A stretch of DNA of 64,000 nt from Sphingomonas sp. HDW15A (GCF_011301715.1 NZ_CP049870.1:620001-684000); one strand, 5' to 3'. Positions 9,516 through 18,735 are shown, numbered from the stretch's first letter. Numbers and translations are program-made. Notes: generated by a model from the sequence alone, not told the origin.

Positions 9516-9922
9516 AGAAGCTTTTCAAGTTGAGGCGCTTCGACGATCGCGGCGCTGCCGTCATCGAAATGGCTTTCGCGCTGCCAATTCTCATCATGAT
9601 GATGTGGATGATCGTCCAGCTTGGGCTGGTTTTCCGGGCGATGTCGGGAATCAATCACGGCCTCGGCGAAGGCGCGCGGTTGGCCACGCTCTATCCGCAG
9701 CCGACGGATGACGCGATCAAAACGAAAATTTCGGATGCTGTTTACGGGATTGGCCCGGGAAGCTTTACCATCAAGGACCCGGTCGCAGGTGTGGATTTGG
9801 GCGCAAACTTTCTCGATTTGGAAGTGACCTATACGCAGCAAACTGATTTGCTGATCGTCCCAGGCCCCACAATCAACGTGACGCGGTCGAAGCGCGTCTG
9901 GGTAGCCCCGGCCGAAGCTTAA
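9512..9922 (+). CDS. TadE-family pilus assembly (pseudopilin-like) protein
   Basis: A 136-residue protein starting at ATG 9512 inside the previous stop codon. The N-terminus FDDRGAAVIEMAFALPILIMMMWMIVQLG matches the TadE-like motif with the conserved Glu in the hydrophobic segment; the rest is a compact periplasmic domain without Cys. A longer in-frame reading exists upstream (from 9362) but would overlap the preceding gene deeply, so the ATGA-coupled start is preferred. It is the third member of the triad. Its stop overlaps the end of the convergent enoyl-CoA hydratase gene. Confidence 0.83.
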   Translation: MKKLFKLRRFDDRGAAVIEMAFALPILIMMMWMIVQLGLVFRAMSGINHGLGEGARLATLYPQPTDDAIKTKISDAVYGIGPGSFTIKDPVAGVDLGANFLDLEVTYTQQTDLLIVPGPTINVTRSKRVWVAPAEA

Positions 9923-10686
9923 GCGCTGCGGGCGCGCGCGGCGAAAAAGGCCGCGATCGCCTGCTTCACCTCATCGGACGACAGCCGCTCGGCGAAATGT
10001 CCGTTTTCCAAGTCCATCCGGCCAAGTATTTCGTCTGTCACTTCGCGGCGCAGGAGCCTCTGCGTCTGGCGCAGGGCCTCGGCCGGCTTAGCGCGTAACC
10101 GCTTCACGATGTCGTCAAGCGCCACCGCAAGCTCGCCCTTGGGGACCAAATGACTGGCGATGCCAATGTCGAGCGCCTGCTCAGCGCTAATCGGCTCGCC
10201 GAGAAGCAGATGACGTGCGGCGGCTCGGCGCCCGGCCAGTCGCGGCAGGATCAGGCTGCTTGCCGCCTCCGGCACCAATCCCAGATCGACGAACGGCATG
10301 ACGAGCCGTGCGCCTTCCTCGACAAGGACCAGGTCGCAATGGAGGAGCATGGTTGTACCGATACCAACCGCATTGCCCCGAACCGCCGCGATCGTCGGCA
10401 CCTGATTCTTCGCCATCGCCCGAAGGAATCGCCACACGGGGATGTCGGTATCGGTACCGGGCGACGGCAACTCCTGTAGAAAGTCGGCGAGATCGTTGCC
10501 GGCCGTGAAATCTTCGCCAGCACCCGTTATGACGATGACCCGGACGGCGGAATTCTCCGCGGCGTGTTCGACGGCATCGGCAAGCGCGGCGTACATGGCG
10601 ACTGTGATGGCATTTCGCCGCTCGGGCCGGTTGAGGCGGAGCGAAAGCACGCCCGCTTCGTTGGTCACCTCGACATGGTCGGTCAT
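9919..10686 (-). CDS. Enoyl-CoA hydratase/isomerase family protein
   Basis: A crotonase-fold enzyme of about 255 residues, acting on CoA thioesters in fatty-acid or amino-acid breakdown. Visible features are NRPERRNAITVAMY near the N-terminus, the first oxyanion-hole segment AGEDFTAGNDL, and the second, RGNAVGIGTTMLLHCDLVL. The position of the usual second catalytic Glu reads LGLVPEAASS, as in many hydratase-like members. Start ATG 10686 (MTDHVEVTN) fits the family better than an in-frame extension to 10719. The exact substrate is not determinable. Confidence 0.85.
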   Translation of the reverse strand: MTDHVEVTNEAGVLSLRLNRPERRNAITVAMYAALADAVEHAAENSAVRVIVITGAGEDFTAGNDLADFLQELPSPGTDTDIPVWRFLRAMAKNQVPTIAAVRGNAVGIGTTMLLHCDLVLVEEGARLVMPFVDLGLVPEAASSLILPRLAGRRAAARHLLLGEPISAEQALDIGIASHLVPKGELAVALDDIVKRLRAKPAEALRQTQRLLRREVTDEILGRMDLENGHFAERLSSDEVKQAIAAFFAARARSA

Positions 10687-10769
10687 CGGCAGCGCCCCTT
10701 TTGCCCTATTAAGCCGCACCCGCTATCATCACGCAAATCTCTCCGAAAACGTAAGGACAGCCCGGGCTC

Positions 10770-11423
10770 ATGAAGTTTTTCGCCGATACCGCAGAGATCG
10801 ATGACATCCGCAAGCTCGCCGAAAGCGGTCTTCTGGACGGGGTGACGACCAACCCGTCGCTGGTCAAGAAATCGGGCAAGGACTTTCTTGACGTGGTTCG
10901 GGAAGTGGCAAGCATAGTGCCCGGTCCGGTCTCTGCGGAGGTCGTGGCGCAAGATTATGACGGGATGATGCGAGAAGCCGAGGTGCTTCGAAAAATTGCG
11001 AAGAACGTCGCCGTGAAGGTGCCCCTGACCCCCGATGGCCTTCGCACATGCAAGGCGCTGTCCGGTGACGGCACCATGGTCAATGTCACGCTCTGCTTTT
11101 CTGCCAACCAGGCGCTTCTCGCAGCCAAGGCAGGCGCGGCGTTTATTTCCCCATTCCTCGGGCGCCTCGACGACATCGGCCAACCGGGTATCGAACTGAT
11201 CGCTGACATCCGGATCATCTACGACAATTACGATTTTCCGACGGAGATCCTGGCGGCGAGCATCCGCCATCCCATTCACGTGCTCGAAGCGGCAAAGCTT
11301 GGCGCCGACGTGATGACCGCGCCGCCATCGGTGATCTGGCAGTTGTTCAAGCATCCGCTGACGGATTCGGGCTTGGCCGCGTTCACCAAGGACTGGGAAT
11401 CGACCGGGCAGCGCATAGCCTAA
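10770..11423 (+). CDS. fsa: Fructose-6-phosphate aldolase / transaldolase-like protein
   Basis: A short-form transaldolase of 217 residues, the usual length of the FSA/TalC group, much shorter than classical TalB. Motifs are [29 protein letters not shown], the Schiff-base lysine in NVAVKVPLT, and [31 protein letters not shown]. It would catalyse either aldol cleavage of fructose 6-phosphate or transaldolase transfer; sequence alone does not separate these. It is oriented divergently from the enoyl-CoA hydratase gene and is followed after 22 bp by the DUF484 gene. Confidence 0.87.
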   Translation: MKFFADTAEIDDIRKLAESGLLDGVTTNPSLVKKSGKDFLDVVREVASIVPGPVSAEVVAQDYDGMMREAEVLRKIAKNVAVKVPLTPDGLRTCKALSGDGTMVNVTLCFSANQALLAAKAGAAFISPFLGRLDDIGQPGIELIADIRIIYDNYDFPTEILAASIRHPIHVLEAAKLGADVMTAPPSVIWQLFKHPLTDSGLAAFTKDWESTGQRIA

Positions 11424-11445
11424 TTCTTAACCCTGCGGCTTTATT

Positions 11446-12039
11446 GTGGCCGACGTGGGACAACTGATTTCCTTCGAGCAGCACACCGTGGCGCGGCTTC
11501 GCGCGGCGGAGTCGGCCCGTGCCGACTTGCTCGCGTTCGCGCGGGGACATTCCGAAGCCGTTGAGTCGATACACTGCGCCGTCCTCCAGGCGCTTTCAGC
11601 CGACGCATTCGAGTCGATGTGCCGTGGAGTGGTTGCCGAATGGCCCGTTCTCCTTGGGGTCGATTGCGCGGTGCTCGCGCTTACCGTCGGCAAGGAAGGT
11701 TTCCGCATCGACCGCGATGGCGTTGCCCACCTCGATCCAGCGATTTGCGAACGTGCCCGAAAGGGAATGAGCGGTGCGATCATGCGCACTGTGCGACGCG
11801 GCCACGCGCTATTCGGCGCAGATGCGTCGATCGTCCAGGCGGAGGCGCTCGTGCCGATCGGCGGAGGCAACAAATTTCCAAGCGGCCTGCTGCTGCTCGG
11901 TCAATACTCCGAGGTCGATCCGGGCGCCTCGCATGGCACGCAATTACTTGAGTTCCTCGGCGACGCCCTCGCGGCTATGATGCGCCGGTGGATGATCGAG
12001 ACGAGCCAGAAGATCGAGGGCGCCCAGCCTCGGTCATAG
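11446..12039 (+). CDS. DUF484 family protein
   Basis: A 197-residue cytoplasmic protein with a GAF-like fold (family knowledge). The N-terminus has QLISFEQHTVARLRAAESARADLLAFARGHSEAVESIH, and the core has VLIPIGG-like ALVPIGGGNKFPSGLLLLG. The start is GTG at 11446. It overlaps xerC by 52 bp at its 3' end. DUF484-xerC adjacency is common in proteobacteria, suggesting a link to chromosome dimer resolution, but its biochemical role is unknown. Confidence 0.8.
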   Translation: MADVGQLISFEQHTVARLRAAESARADLLAFARGHSEAVESIHCAVLQALSADAFESMCRGVVAEWPVLLGVDCAVLALTVGKEGFRIDRDGVAHLDPAICERARKGMSGAIMRTVRRGHALFGADASIVQAEALVPIGGGNKFPSGLLLLGQYSEVDPGASHGTQLLEFLGDALAAMMRRWMIETSQKIEGAQPRS

Positions 12040-12968
12040 CCGAGAGTTCGCGCGCGGAAAGCGATCATCATCCGGCGCGAGCTCTTGCGGCACGCTGGCA
12101 TGGCCACCTCGCCGACGAGCGTCGCCGATCTCCACATACTGTTCGCGCCTATGTCGCGACCGCTCATCGCTTCGTCCATTTCCTCGAAGGCTATCGCGGT
12201 GAGGAGATCGGGCGGTTCGGGCTCCTGGGCGTCCAGGCGGCCGATTTGCGAGCATTTCTTGCGGATCGGCGCGCCGCGGGGCTTGCTCCTTCATCCGCCG
12301 CCCGGGAAATGTCAGCCGTTCGCGCATTCCTGACTTTTGTCGCCGAAGATATCGGCAATGTCGCGCAACTTCCGCGAACGCGTGCGCCGAAGCGGCCACG
12401 GACCTTACCGCGCCCTGCCAGCCCGGAAGATGCGATGGCGCTTGCCGAAGAGGCCGGAGAGGGTCGAGAAGCCTGGATCGGCGCGCGCGATACGGCAATC
12501 CTTCTGCTGCTCTATGGATCAGGCCTTCGTATCGCTGAGGCCATGTCGCTAAAGGCCAATGCGCTGCCGATTGGCCGGGCGCTCCGCGTGACTGGAAAGC
12601 GCGGCAAATCCCGGGTCGTGCCGGTGGTCGACGCGGTTCGCCAAGCGATCGGCGAATATGCGGCGCTTTGCCCTTATCCGCTGGTGGGCGAGATGCCTCT
12701 GTTCGTCGGAGCGCGCGGCGGCCCGCTCAATGCCGATCTCGTTCGCCGGGCAGTTCGTTCGGCGCGAAAAAGGCTAGGGCTCCCTGATAGCCTGACCCCC
12801 CACGCGCTTCGCCATAGCTTTGCGACGCACCTGCTGGCCGGAGGGGCGGACTTGCGATCGCTTCAGGAACTACTCGGCCATGCCAGCCTGTCATCGACCC
12901 AGATCTATACGCAGGTCGATGCGGCGCAGCTGCTGGATATCTATCGGCACGCCCATCCCAGGGCCTAA
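11988..12968 (+). CDS. xerC: Tyrosine recombinase XerC
   Basis: A site-specific recombinase for chromosome dimer resolution at dif, with XerD. The N-terminal SAM-like domain is LAARWHGHLADERRRSPHTVRAYVATAHRFVHFLE. The C-terminal catalytic domain shows Arg in YGSGLRIAEAMSL, Lys in TGKRGKSR, HALRHSFATHL (His and Arg), LGHASLSSTQIYTQ (His and nucleophile Tyr). Length 326 is slightly long. ATG 11988 is the only standard start available before the conserved domain; it gives a 52-bp overlap with DUF484. Confidence 0.9.
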   Translation: MDDRDEPEDRGRPASVIAESSRAESDHHPARALAARWHGHLADERRRSPHTVRAYVATAHRFVHFLEGYRGEEIGRFGLLGVQAADLRAFLADRRAAGLAPSSAAREMSAVRAFLTFVAEDIGNVAQLPRTRAPKRPRTLPRPASPEDAMALAEEAGEGREAWIGARDTAILLLLYGSGLRIAEAMSLKANALPIGRALRVTGKRGKSRVVPVVDAVRQAIGEYAALCPYPLVGEMPLFVGARGGPLNADLVRRAVRSARKRLGLPDSLTPHALRHSFATHLLAGGADLRSLQELLGHASLSSTQIYTQVDAAQLLDIYRHAHPRA

Positions 12969-12978
12969 GAAATCAGCT

Positions 12979-12997
12979 ATTGATAATCATTCGCAAC
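12979..12997. promoter_or_regulatory. Candidate Fur (iron) box upstream of TonB receptor
   Basis: The sequence ATTGATAATCATTCGCAAC, about 33-50 bp before the receptor start, matches much of the Fur consensus GATAATGATAATCATTATC (the TGATAATCATT core). It lies between the xerC stop and an AAGGAG ribosome site. The match is seen directly; iron regulation is inferred and fits a receptor-PepSY pair. Confidence 0.55.
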
Positions 12998-13029
12998 TAA
13001 AATAGCGGAGCTCCAAACAAGGAGTTTCG

Positions 13030-15222
13030 ATGTCTGTTTCGTTGCGTCTCACGCCGTTTGCCATCCTGCTGTTTTCCACGTCATCGCTTGCCGCCCAGTC
13101 CGTCGTCGAGGCGGAAGGGGGCGTAGCCAAGAGCGATTCGCAGACCGCCGCCGATGCCAAATCCGTGGACGATCATGCGATCGTCATCACCGGCGCCCGG
13201 ACGCGGCTCCCGGCGACAGCGCTTCCGCTAACCGTGGATGTCCTGAGCGGCGAGGAGCTGGAAAGACAGGTGGCGGTGTCGGGATCGGTGATCGACGCGC
13301 TTTCCGCGCGGATGCCTAGCTTTTCGCCAACTCGGGAGAAGCTCAGCGGATCGGGTGAGACCTTGCGCGGCCGCTCGCCGCTCTATGCCATCAACAATGT
13401 TCCGCAGTCGACGCCGATCCGCGACGGCTCGCGCGACGGCTATACGATCGATCCCTTTTTCATTGACCGCGTCGAGGTAATCTACGGCTCGAACGCTCTC
13501 CAGGGGATTGGGGCGACGGGCGGCGTGGTCAACCAGGTTACGCTGGAAGCCCCTCGGCAAGACGGATGGACGGCGCAGACGTTGGTGCAGGGGACAGTGC
13601 AGGATGGCCTTCACGGCTCCAACATGGGCGGGAAGATCGCCGGCGCGGCGGGCTATCGAAGCGGCGCGTTCGACGTGGTCGCGGGAACCGCCATCGAGCG
13701 CCGTGGCGCCTTCCTGGACGGCGACGGCAATCGGATCGGGGTCGATGGGACTCAGGGTGAAATCCAGGACAGCGACAGCTGGTCGCTATTCGGACGATTC
13801 GGATACCAGATTAGCCCAACCGCTCGCGTCGAGGTTGTGGCAAACCGCTTTTCGTTAGAGGGCAACGGCAATTACCTGACGGTATCGGGCAACAGGAATA
13901 CCGATACCCCGGCAACGACGGTTAAAGGCGACATCTTGGGCGACGCGCCGTCGAACAGGGCCGAGCTCCTGTCATTGTCATTCACCGAGGAGGCGCTGGC
14001 CGGCGGCGCATTGACCGCGCAGCTGTTCTTCAGCCGGACGCGCGACATCTTCGGCGGCGGCACGTTTGCGACTTTCCAGGACCCGGCGATCGACCCAAGC
14101 GGGAAGCTGTTCGATCAGTCGGTCAACAAATCGCGCAAGATCGGCGGAAAGCTTACTTACGAGCGTTTCGTTCCGGGTCTCGAAGCGCTGACGATGACCG
14201 CGGGGCTCGATGCCTTGTCTGACCGTACTGCCCAGACACTGGCTCAGACCGGCCGCGAATGGGTTCCCGAGACGACATTCCGAAGCATCGCGCCATTCCT
14301 TCAGGGCAACTTGAAGCTGATCGACGGCAGACTGCGGCTCGTCGGCGGTCTGCGCTACGAGAATGTTGAACTCGACGTGCCGGACTTTACCACTCTGGCC
14401 TTTTACGGCTCGCGCGACGTGGTCGGCGGCAAGCCCACGTTCGACGACGTGCTGGTCAATGGCGGAATCGTCGCCGAGCCCATTGCCGGGCTTCGTGCCT
14501 ACGCCAGCTATGCCGAAGGTTATACAATCGCCGACGTTGGGCGGATTCTGCGTGGAATCAGCACCGACGGAGTCGAGGTCGAGAACTACCTCGATCTGAA
14601 ACCGGTCGTTTCGAATAATCGCGAAGTCGGGGTCGAATGGAAGCGCGGCGCATTACAGGCCAGCGCAACCTATTTCTGGTCGAAGAGCAAGTTGGGGTCG
14701 CTGTTGCTTCGCGGCGCGGACGGCATCTTCAGCGTCCTACGCCAGCCAATCGAAATCGAGGGCCTGGAGGTCAATGCCGAGTGGAGGACGCCGCTGCCCG
14801 GATTGACGCTGGGCGGCGCCTACGCTGCCTTGAAAGGGCGCACCGACACCAATCAGGATGGTGACCTGGATGCCGATCTCGACGGCGCGAACATCTCGCC
14901 CGACCGGCTGAACCTTCACGCCGACTATCGGGCGTCGCGGTGGGATGCACGCGTGGCAATGCGCAGCTATTTCGAGCGAAAATTCGACGGGCAGCCGGCG
15001 GTCAACGACTTTGGCGGCTATACCCTGTTCGACGCCGCTGTCGGCTATCGGGTCGGCGCGCATCGCCTGTCGCTGAGCGCGGCCAATATCTTCGACAAAC
15101 AGCATACGACTTACTTCAGCGATACGCAGGAGCCGACCACCTTGGCGGGCCGAGCCAACGACATGCTGTTCTTCGCCGGACGCGGCCGAACGATCACGTT
15201 CGGCCTGACGAGCAGCTTCTAG
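13030..15222 (+). CDS. TonB-dependent outer-membrane receptor
   Basis: A 730-residue protein with a signal peptide (cleavage near SSLAAQS), a plug domain beginning IVITGARTRLPATALPLTVDVLSGEEL and containing VEVIYGSNALQGIGATGGVVNQVT, and a long beta-barrel ending in an aromatic-terminated strand (GRTITFGLTSSF). Such receptors import siderophores, heme or other large ligands using TonB energy. A Fur-box-like site upstream and a PepSY membrane protein 5 bp downstream point to ferric-siderophore uptake (inference). RBS AAGGAG precedes ATG 13030. Confidence 0.9.
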   Translation: MSVSLRLTPFAILLFSTSSLAAQSVVEAEGGVAKSDSQTAADAKSVDDHAIVITGARTRLPATALPLTVDVLSGEELERQVAVSGSVIDALSARMPSFSPTREKLSGSGETLRGRSPLYAINNVPQSTPIRDGSRDGYTIDPFFIDRVEVIYGSNALQGIGATGGVVNQVTLEAPRQDGWTAQTLVQGTVQDGLHGSNMGGKIAGAAGYRSGAFDVVAGTAIERRGAFLDGDGNRIGVDGTQGEIQDSDSWSLFGRFGYQISPTARVEVVANRFSLEGNGNYLTVSGNRNTDTPATTVKGDILGDAPSNRAELLSLSFTEEALAGGALTAQLFFSRTRDIFGGGTFATFQDPAIDPSGKLFDQSVNKSRKIGGKLTYERFVPGLEALTMTAGLDALSDRTAQTLAQTGREWVPETTFRSIAPFLQGNLKLIDGRLRLVGGLRYENVELDVPDFTTLAFYGSRDVVGGKPTFDDVLVNGGIVAEPIAGLRAYASYAEGYTIADVGRILRGISTDGVEVENYLDLKPVVSNNREVGVEWKRGALQASATYFWSKSKLGSLLLRGADGIFSVLRQPIEIEGLEVNAEWRTPLPGLTLGGAYAALKGRTDTNQDGDLDADLDGANISPDRLNLHADYRASRWDARVAMRSYFERKFDGQPAVNDFGGYTLFDAAVGYRVGAHRLSLSAANIFDKQHTTYFSDTQEPTTLAGRANDMLFFAGRGRTITFGLTSSF

Positions 15223-15227
15223 TCGTG

Positions 15228-16294
15228 ATGAAAACGCTTTCCTTCCTCCATCGCTGGGCCGGTGGAATCATTGGCCTGCTTCTGGCGTTGATCGGTCTGT
15301 CCGGAGCGGCACTGGTCTGGGAAGGGGAGTGGATAAACCTTCCCGGCTCCGGTGACCCCGTTATTGAGCGTGTGGATGTCCTGGCCGAAGTGAGCGAAAG
15401 GGCGATTGCTGCCGGTGCCACCCGGATCACTTTCGCGAGCGAGGAAATCGGCCTTCATCATGCGGCCTATCCGGGCGGCGCGGGCGCGTATTTCCGACAG
15501 GACGGCAGCATTTCCGTGTCCTGGTCAAGCATGTGGGAGCGGCCCGAATTCTGGCTGTTCGACTTCCATCATCACCTGTTCGCTGGCGAAACCGGAGAGA
15601 CGATCACCGGGATCGCAGGTCTTGCCGGGTTGCTGTTCGTCGTCACCGGGGTGATCCTGTGGTGGCGAAGTCGGCGTGCCTATGAGTTCCGCCTATGGCC
15701 GCGGCGATTCCAGCCGGGGCCCATCGTCCGCCATCATCGCGACCTCGGGATCCTCATCGCGCCGTTGCTGCTCATCTCGATGCTGACGGGGATCGGAATG
15801 CTCTATCAGGACGCGGCCCGTGCTATTCTCGGCGGAACTAGGACGTCGCCCGCGCCGAAAGTCGAGGAAGTAGTCTCCACCGAACCCGCAGCGATTGGGC
15901 AAATGTTGACCAGCGCAAAAGCGCAATTCCCGGAATCCATGATCCGCCGGCTGACCATCCCTTCGAAGCCCGGCACTGCTTATTCGGTGCGCCTGCGGCA
16001 GCCATCCGAATGGACTCCGAACGGACGGACGACGCTCTATTTTGATGCGACCGGCACGCTGCTTCGGACCGACAACCCACTAAGGGGTCCGACAGGGGAC
16101 TTGGTTATCGAGAAACTCTACCCGGTCCACAGCGGCAAGATTGGGGCCTTGCCTGGAAATTGCTGGTGTCACTCTCCGGCCTTGGACTGGGGATGCTCGG
16201 GCTTCTGGCAGTCTATTCCTTTTGGTTTCGGAAGGTCTCGTCCCGACGACGGGGCAGGAGCACCGCCAACGAGCTTAAAGTAAAAGCAGCCTGA
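15228..16294 (+). CDS. PepSY-associated transmembrane protein, putative iron reductase partner (apparent frameshift)
   Basis: A PepSY_TM protein: N-terminal TM (SFLHRWAGGIIGLLLALIGLSGAALV), a periplasmic PepSY region, FDFHHHLFAGETGE, TM around IAGLAGLLFVVTGVILWW, and a third TM near LLLISMLTGIGMLY. Such proteins next to TonB receptors are thought to help ferric-siderophore reduction. Near the C-terminus the frame breaks at the GGGG run 16143-16146. One added G gives GGLAWKLLVSLSGLGLGMLGLLAVYSF, a fourth TM, ending at 16294 (about 355 residues). ATG 15228 follows the receptor stop by 5 bp, so the two form an operon. Confidence 0.82.
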
Positions 16295-16304
16295 AAAGTA
16301 AGAA

Positions 16305-16328
16305 GGCGGCCCCGAAATCGGAGCCGCC
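16305..16328. terminator. GC-rich hairpin between convergent PepSY and UrcA genes
   Basis: GGCGGCCCCGA and TCGGAGCCGCC form an 11-bp stem with one mismatch around a very short AA loop. No long T run follows on either strand, so termination efficiency is uncertain. The placement between two convergent genes fits a bidirectional terminator. Confidence 0.55.
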
Positions 16329-16356
16329 TCCTCCCGCCGCAGCGACAGGCGATTTG

Positions 16357-16737
16357 TCAGAGGGAGATTGCAATCGCCTGAACGCCGGTATCCTTGATGT
16401 TGTTCTCAGCCATCAACTGGGCGCGCTGGATGGCCGCTTCGATCTGGGGTGTGGCCTTCGCCCATGCGGCGGTCCGGCAGAAGCCGTCCGACTGGAACGT
16501 CGCATAGCTCTCGGAGCCGTCGCACACCGCATATACGGCAGTACTCACGCGGCGTTTGAGAACCCGCTGGCCATCGCGGTTCGCCAGGTCGAGATCGGCG
16601 AAGTGAACGAGCCGGGTTGGAATTTCCGTGGCGTGAATCACGACCTGCTCCGCAGAGGCGGGGGAAGCCAGCGTGACGACCCCTCCGGTAGTGACCGCGA
16701 CCGCGGCGCCGAAAGCGAGAATCTTGCGGAATTTCAT
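16357..16737 (-). CDS. UrcA family small secreted protein
   Basis: A 126-residue protein with a clear signal peptide (MKFRKILAFGAAVAVTTGG...SPASAEQ) and the UrcA-like core: TRLVHFADLDLANRDGQRVLKRRV, then AVYAVCDGSESY and FCRTAAWAKATPQIEAAIQRAQ with two conserved Cys that probably form a disulfide. The family is common in sphingomonads and caulobacters; its function is unknown. ATG 16737 gives a good signal peptide; an in-frame extension of 8 residues upstream is less likely. Confidence 0.75.
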   Translation of the reverse strand: MKFRKILAFGAAVAVTTGGVVTLASPASAEQVVIHATEIPTRLVHFADLDLANRDGQRVLKRRVSTAVYAVCDGSESYATFQSDGFCRTAAWAKATPQIEAAIQRAQLMAENNIKDTGVQAIAISL

Positions 16738-16999
16738 GACCGACCTTCCTTTCTGCCCCAAGGGGACGGAAAGGCTTTTCGCGCATCGGGCTTAACCCTG
16801 TCATGTAACTTTCGTTAAGTTAGAGGGGGCAGTTTCGACGAGCGTCGCAAACGTCGCCGAAAGGCTTTGTGACGTCGACGAGCGGCCGGGATGTGACGGT
16901 TGCGAGGCGGCGATCCGTGGGGACTGACCACCGCCTCGCGATGTCAGCGCAATGCCAGTCGGCCGATGAAAGGGGCCTTACCCTTCCATCCATTATGGA

Positions 17000-17605
17000 T
17001 CAGTCGCGTCGACGCCGGCGATGGGTCCAGACGCGCCAGAGATAGCCGAGCGCGAGCACGGCAAGGATCGCGTTGGAGGCCGGACCGATAATGCTGTCGA
17101 TATCGCGATAATTTTCGCCGAGCTTGTAACCTGCACCGGCAAGGAGCGCAGTCCATCCGGCGGTGCCGAGGGTCGATGCAATGAAAAAGGTCTTGAAGCG
17201 CATCCTCAGCAGGCCGGCGGGAACCGAGACCAGCGAGCGGACCGTGGGAAGCATCCGACCGAGGAAGACGAAGAAGGTGCCGTGGTCGCGGAACCAGACT
17301 TCCGCCCTCTGCACCTCAGGCCAGGTGATCGTTATCCAGTGGCCGTGCCTGTCGATCAATGGATGAAGCCTCTCGATGCCGAGCGCCCGGGCAGCGAGAT
17401 ACCAGGTGATGTTGCCAAGCATCGCTCCGGCGGTTCCGCAGGCGACAACCGCAGCGAAATTCATGTTTCCCTGACCCGCTGCGACTCCAGCAACGGGCAT
17501 GATCACTTCCGACGGGATTGGAGGAAAAATAGTCTCGAGGAACATCAGGAACGCGACCCCGAGATAGCCTGTCTGCTCGATCAGGCGGACGACCCAGTCT
17601 GCCAT
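17000..17605 (-). CDS. DedA family membrane protein
   Basis: A 201-residue inner-membrane protein of the DedA/SNARE-associated family: LIEQTGYLGVAFLMFLETIFPPIPSEVIMPVAG, then GAMLGNITWYLAARALG, and FVFLGRMLPTVRSLVSVPAGLLRM with the conserved Arg residues. DedA proteins are implicated in lipid-carrier (undecaprenyl-phosphate, phospholipid) flipping and membrane homeostasis. It starts 3 bp after the gshB stop and is probably the last gene of the rsmI-gshB-dedA unit. Confidence 0.88.
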   Translation of the reverse strand: MADWVVRLIEQTGYLGVAFLMFLETIFPPIPSEVIMPVAGVAAGQGNMNFAAVVACGTAGAMLGNITWYLAARALGIERLHPLIDRHGHWITITWPEVQRAEVWFRDHGTFFVFLGRMLPTVRSLVSVPAGLLRMRFKTFFIASTLGTAGWTALLAGAGYKLGENYRDIDSIIGPASNAILAVLALGYLWRVWTHRRRRRD

Positions 17606-17608
17606 TGC

Positions 17609-18567
17609 TCAGGCGTTCCCGCCGCCGGCCCTGGCCTCGATCGCGTCCCAGATCAGCCCGGCAGTGTCGGTCCCGTTGAACCTGTCGATGGCGACAATGC
17701 CGGTCGGTGACGTGACGTTGATTTCCGTCAGCCATTCGCCGCCGATGACGTCGATCCCGACGAACAGCAGGCCGCGGCGCTTAAGCTCGGGCTTGAGCGC
17801 GTCGCAAATCTCTTGTTCTCGCGGCGTAAGTTCGGTTTGCGCGGCCTTGCCGCCGACTGCGAGGTTGGAGCGGAACTCCCCTTCGCCGGGGACGCGATTG
17901 ATTGCTCCCGCAACCTCGCCATCGACCAGAACGATCCTTTTGTCGCCTTCGGCTACGGAAGGAAGGAAAGCCTGGATCATGTGCGGCTCGCGCCAGGCCA
18001 TGTTGAACATCTCGAACAGCGAGGCGAGGTTGGCCCCGTCGCTACCGACTTTAAAGACGGCTTTGCCGCCGTTGCCGTGAAGCGGCTTGACGACGATTTC
18101 GCCATGCTCGGCGAGGAACTTGCGCGCGACGCCGACGGAACGGGTGATCGCGGTTGGCGGCATGAAGCGGGCGTAATCCAGCACCCAGACCTTTTCCGGC
18201 GCGTTGCGGACGCTGGCGGGATCGTTGACGACCAGGGTCTCGCCCGGATTCGCTCGAGCAGATGGGTGGCGGTGATGTAGCCAAGGTCGAACGGCGGGTC
18301 CTGGCGCATCAGCACGACATCGGTGTCTCGGCCGAGATCGATGATTTCGTGCTCGCCGAAGCGGTAATGATCGCCGGCCTTGCGCTGAACCTCGACGGGA
18401 CGCGCCATCGTCCACAGCCGTTCGTCGACCCAACTCAGATCCTCTGCCGCATAATGATACAGCCGGTGGCCGCGCGCCTGCGCCGACAGCATCAACGCAA
18501 AGGTCGAATCCCCTTCGATGTTGATGGTATCCAGCGGATCCATTTGGACGGCGACAGTGAGGCTCAT
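17609..18567 (-). CDS. gshB: Glutathione synthetase (apparent frameshift)
   Basis: ATP-grasp ligase joining gamma-glutamylcysteine and glycine. The N-terminus has VAVQMDPLDTINIEGDSTFALMLSAQARGH and MRQDPPFDLGYITATHLLER; the C-terminal part has LVVNDPASVRNAPEK, VVKPLHGNGGKAVFKV, RGLLFVGIDVIGGEWLTEINVTSPTG. The two parts lie in different frames. One extra C at the CCC run 18243-18245 (G on the coding strand) gives LLERIRGETLVVNDP, about 319 residues, the standard length. Together with gor in the same window, glutathione synthesis and recycling are both represented. Confidence 0.9.
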
Positions 18568-18601
18568 GGCTGGAGCCGACTAGTGGAGGGGCGGGTCTTT
18601 G

Positions 18602-18723
18602 TCATCCCCGCCGGACATTGGACAGATGGTGCGGCCAGCGGTCAGGGAAGATGGATAAGGCGTCGACGCGAAAGCGCGGCCACCAGGCCACAAGCGATTC
18701 CGCGCGCCTCCCGCGCTTCTCAT
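18602..18723 (-). pseudogene. yraN: yraN (UPF0102) remnant with internal deletion
   Basis: Between rsmI and gshB, exactly where yraN normally sits, the minus strand encodes a short open stretch: KRGRRAESLVAWW, like the YraN N-terminus, directly followed by RFRVDALSIFPDRWPHHLSN, like the YraN C-terminus. The central nuclease-like core of about 75-80 residues (with GEIDLI) is missing, and no standard start codon is in frame (the ATG at 18723 is one base out of frame). It is presumably non-functional. Missing sequence in the assembly is an alternative to true deletion. Confidence 0.5.
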
Positions 18724-18735
18724 CGAGCAGCCCGT

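Noticed and set aside
11988..12968. XerC as the integrase of a mobile element
   Set aside because: It is paired with DUF484, the normal chromosomal context of housekeeping xerC, and there are no other mobile-element signs.
16354..16818. Plus-strand open frame opposite the UrcA gene
   Set aside because: The minus strand gives a signal peptide and UrcA motifs; the plus frame has none.
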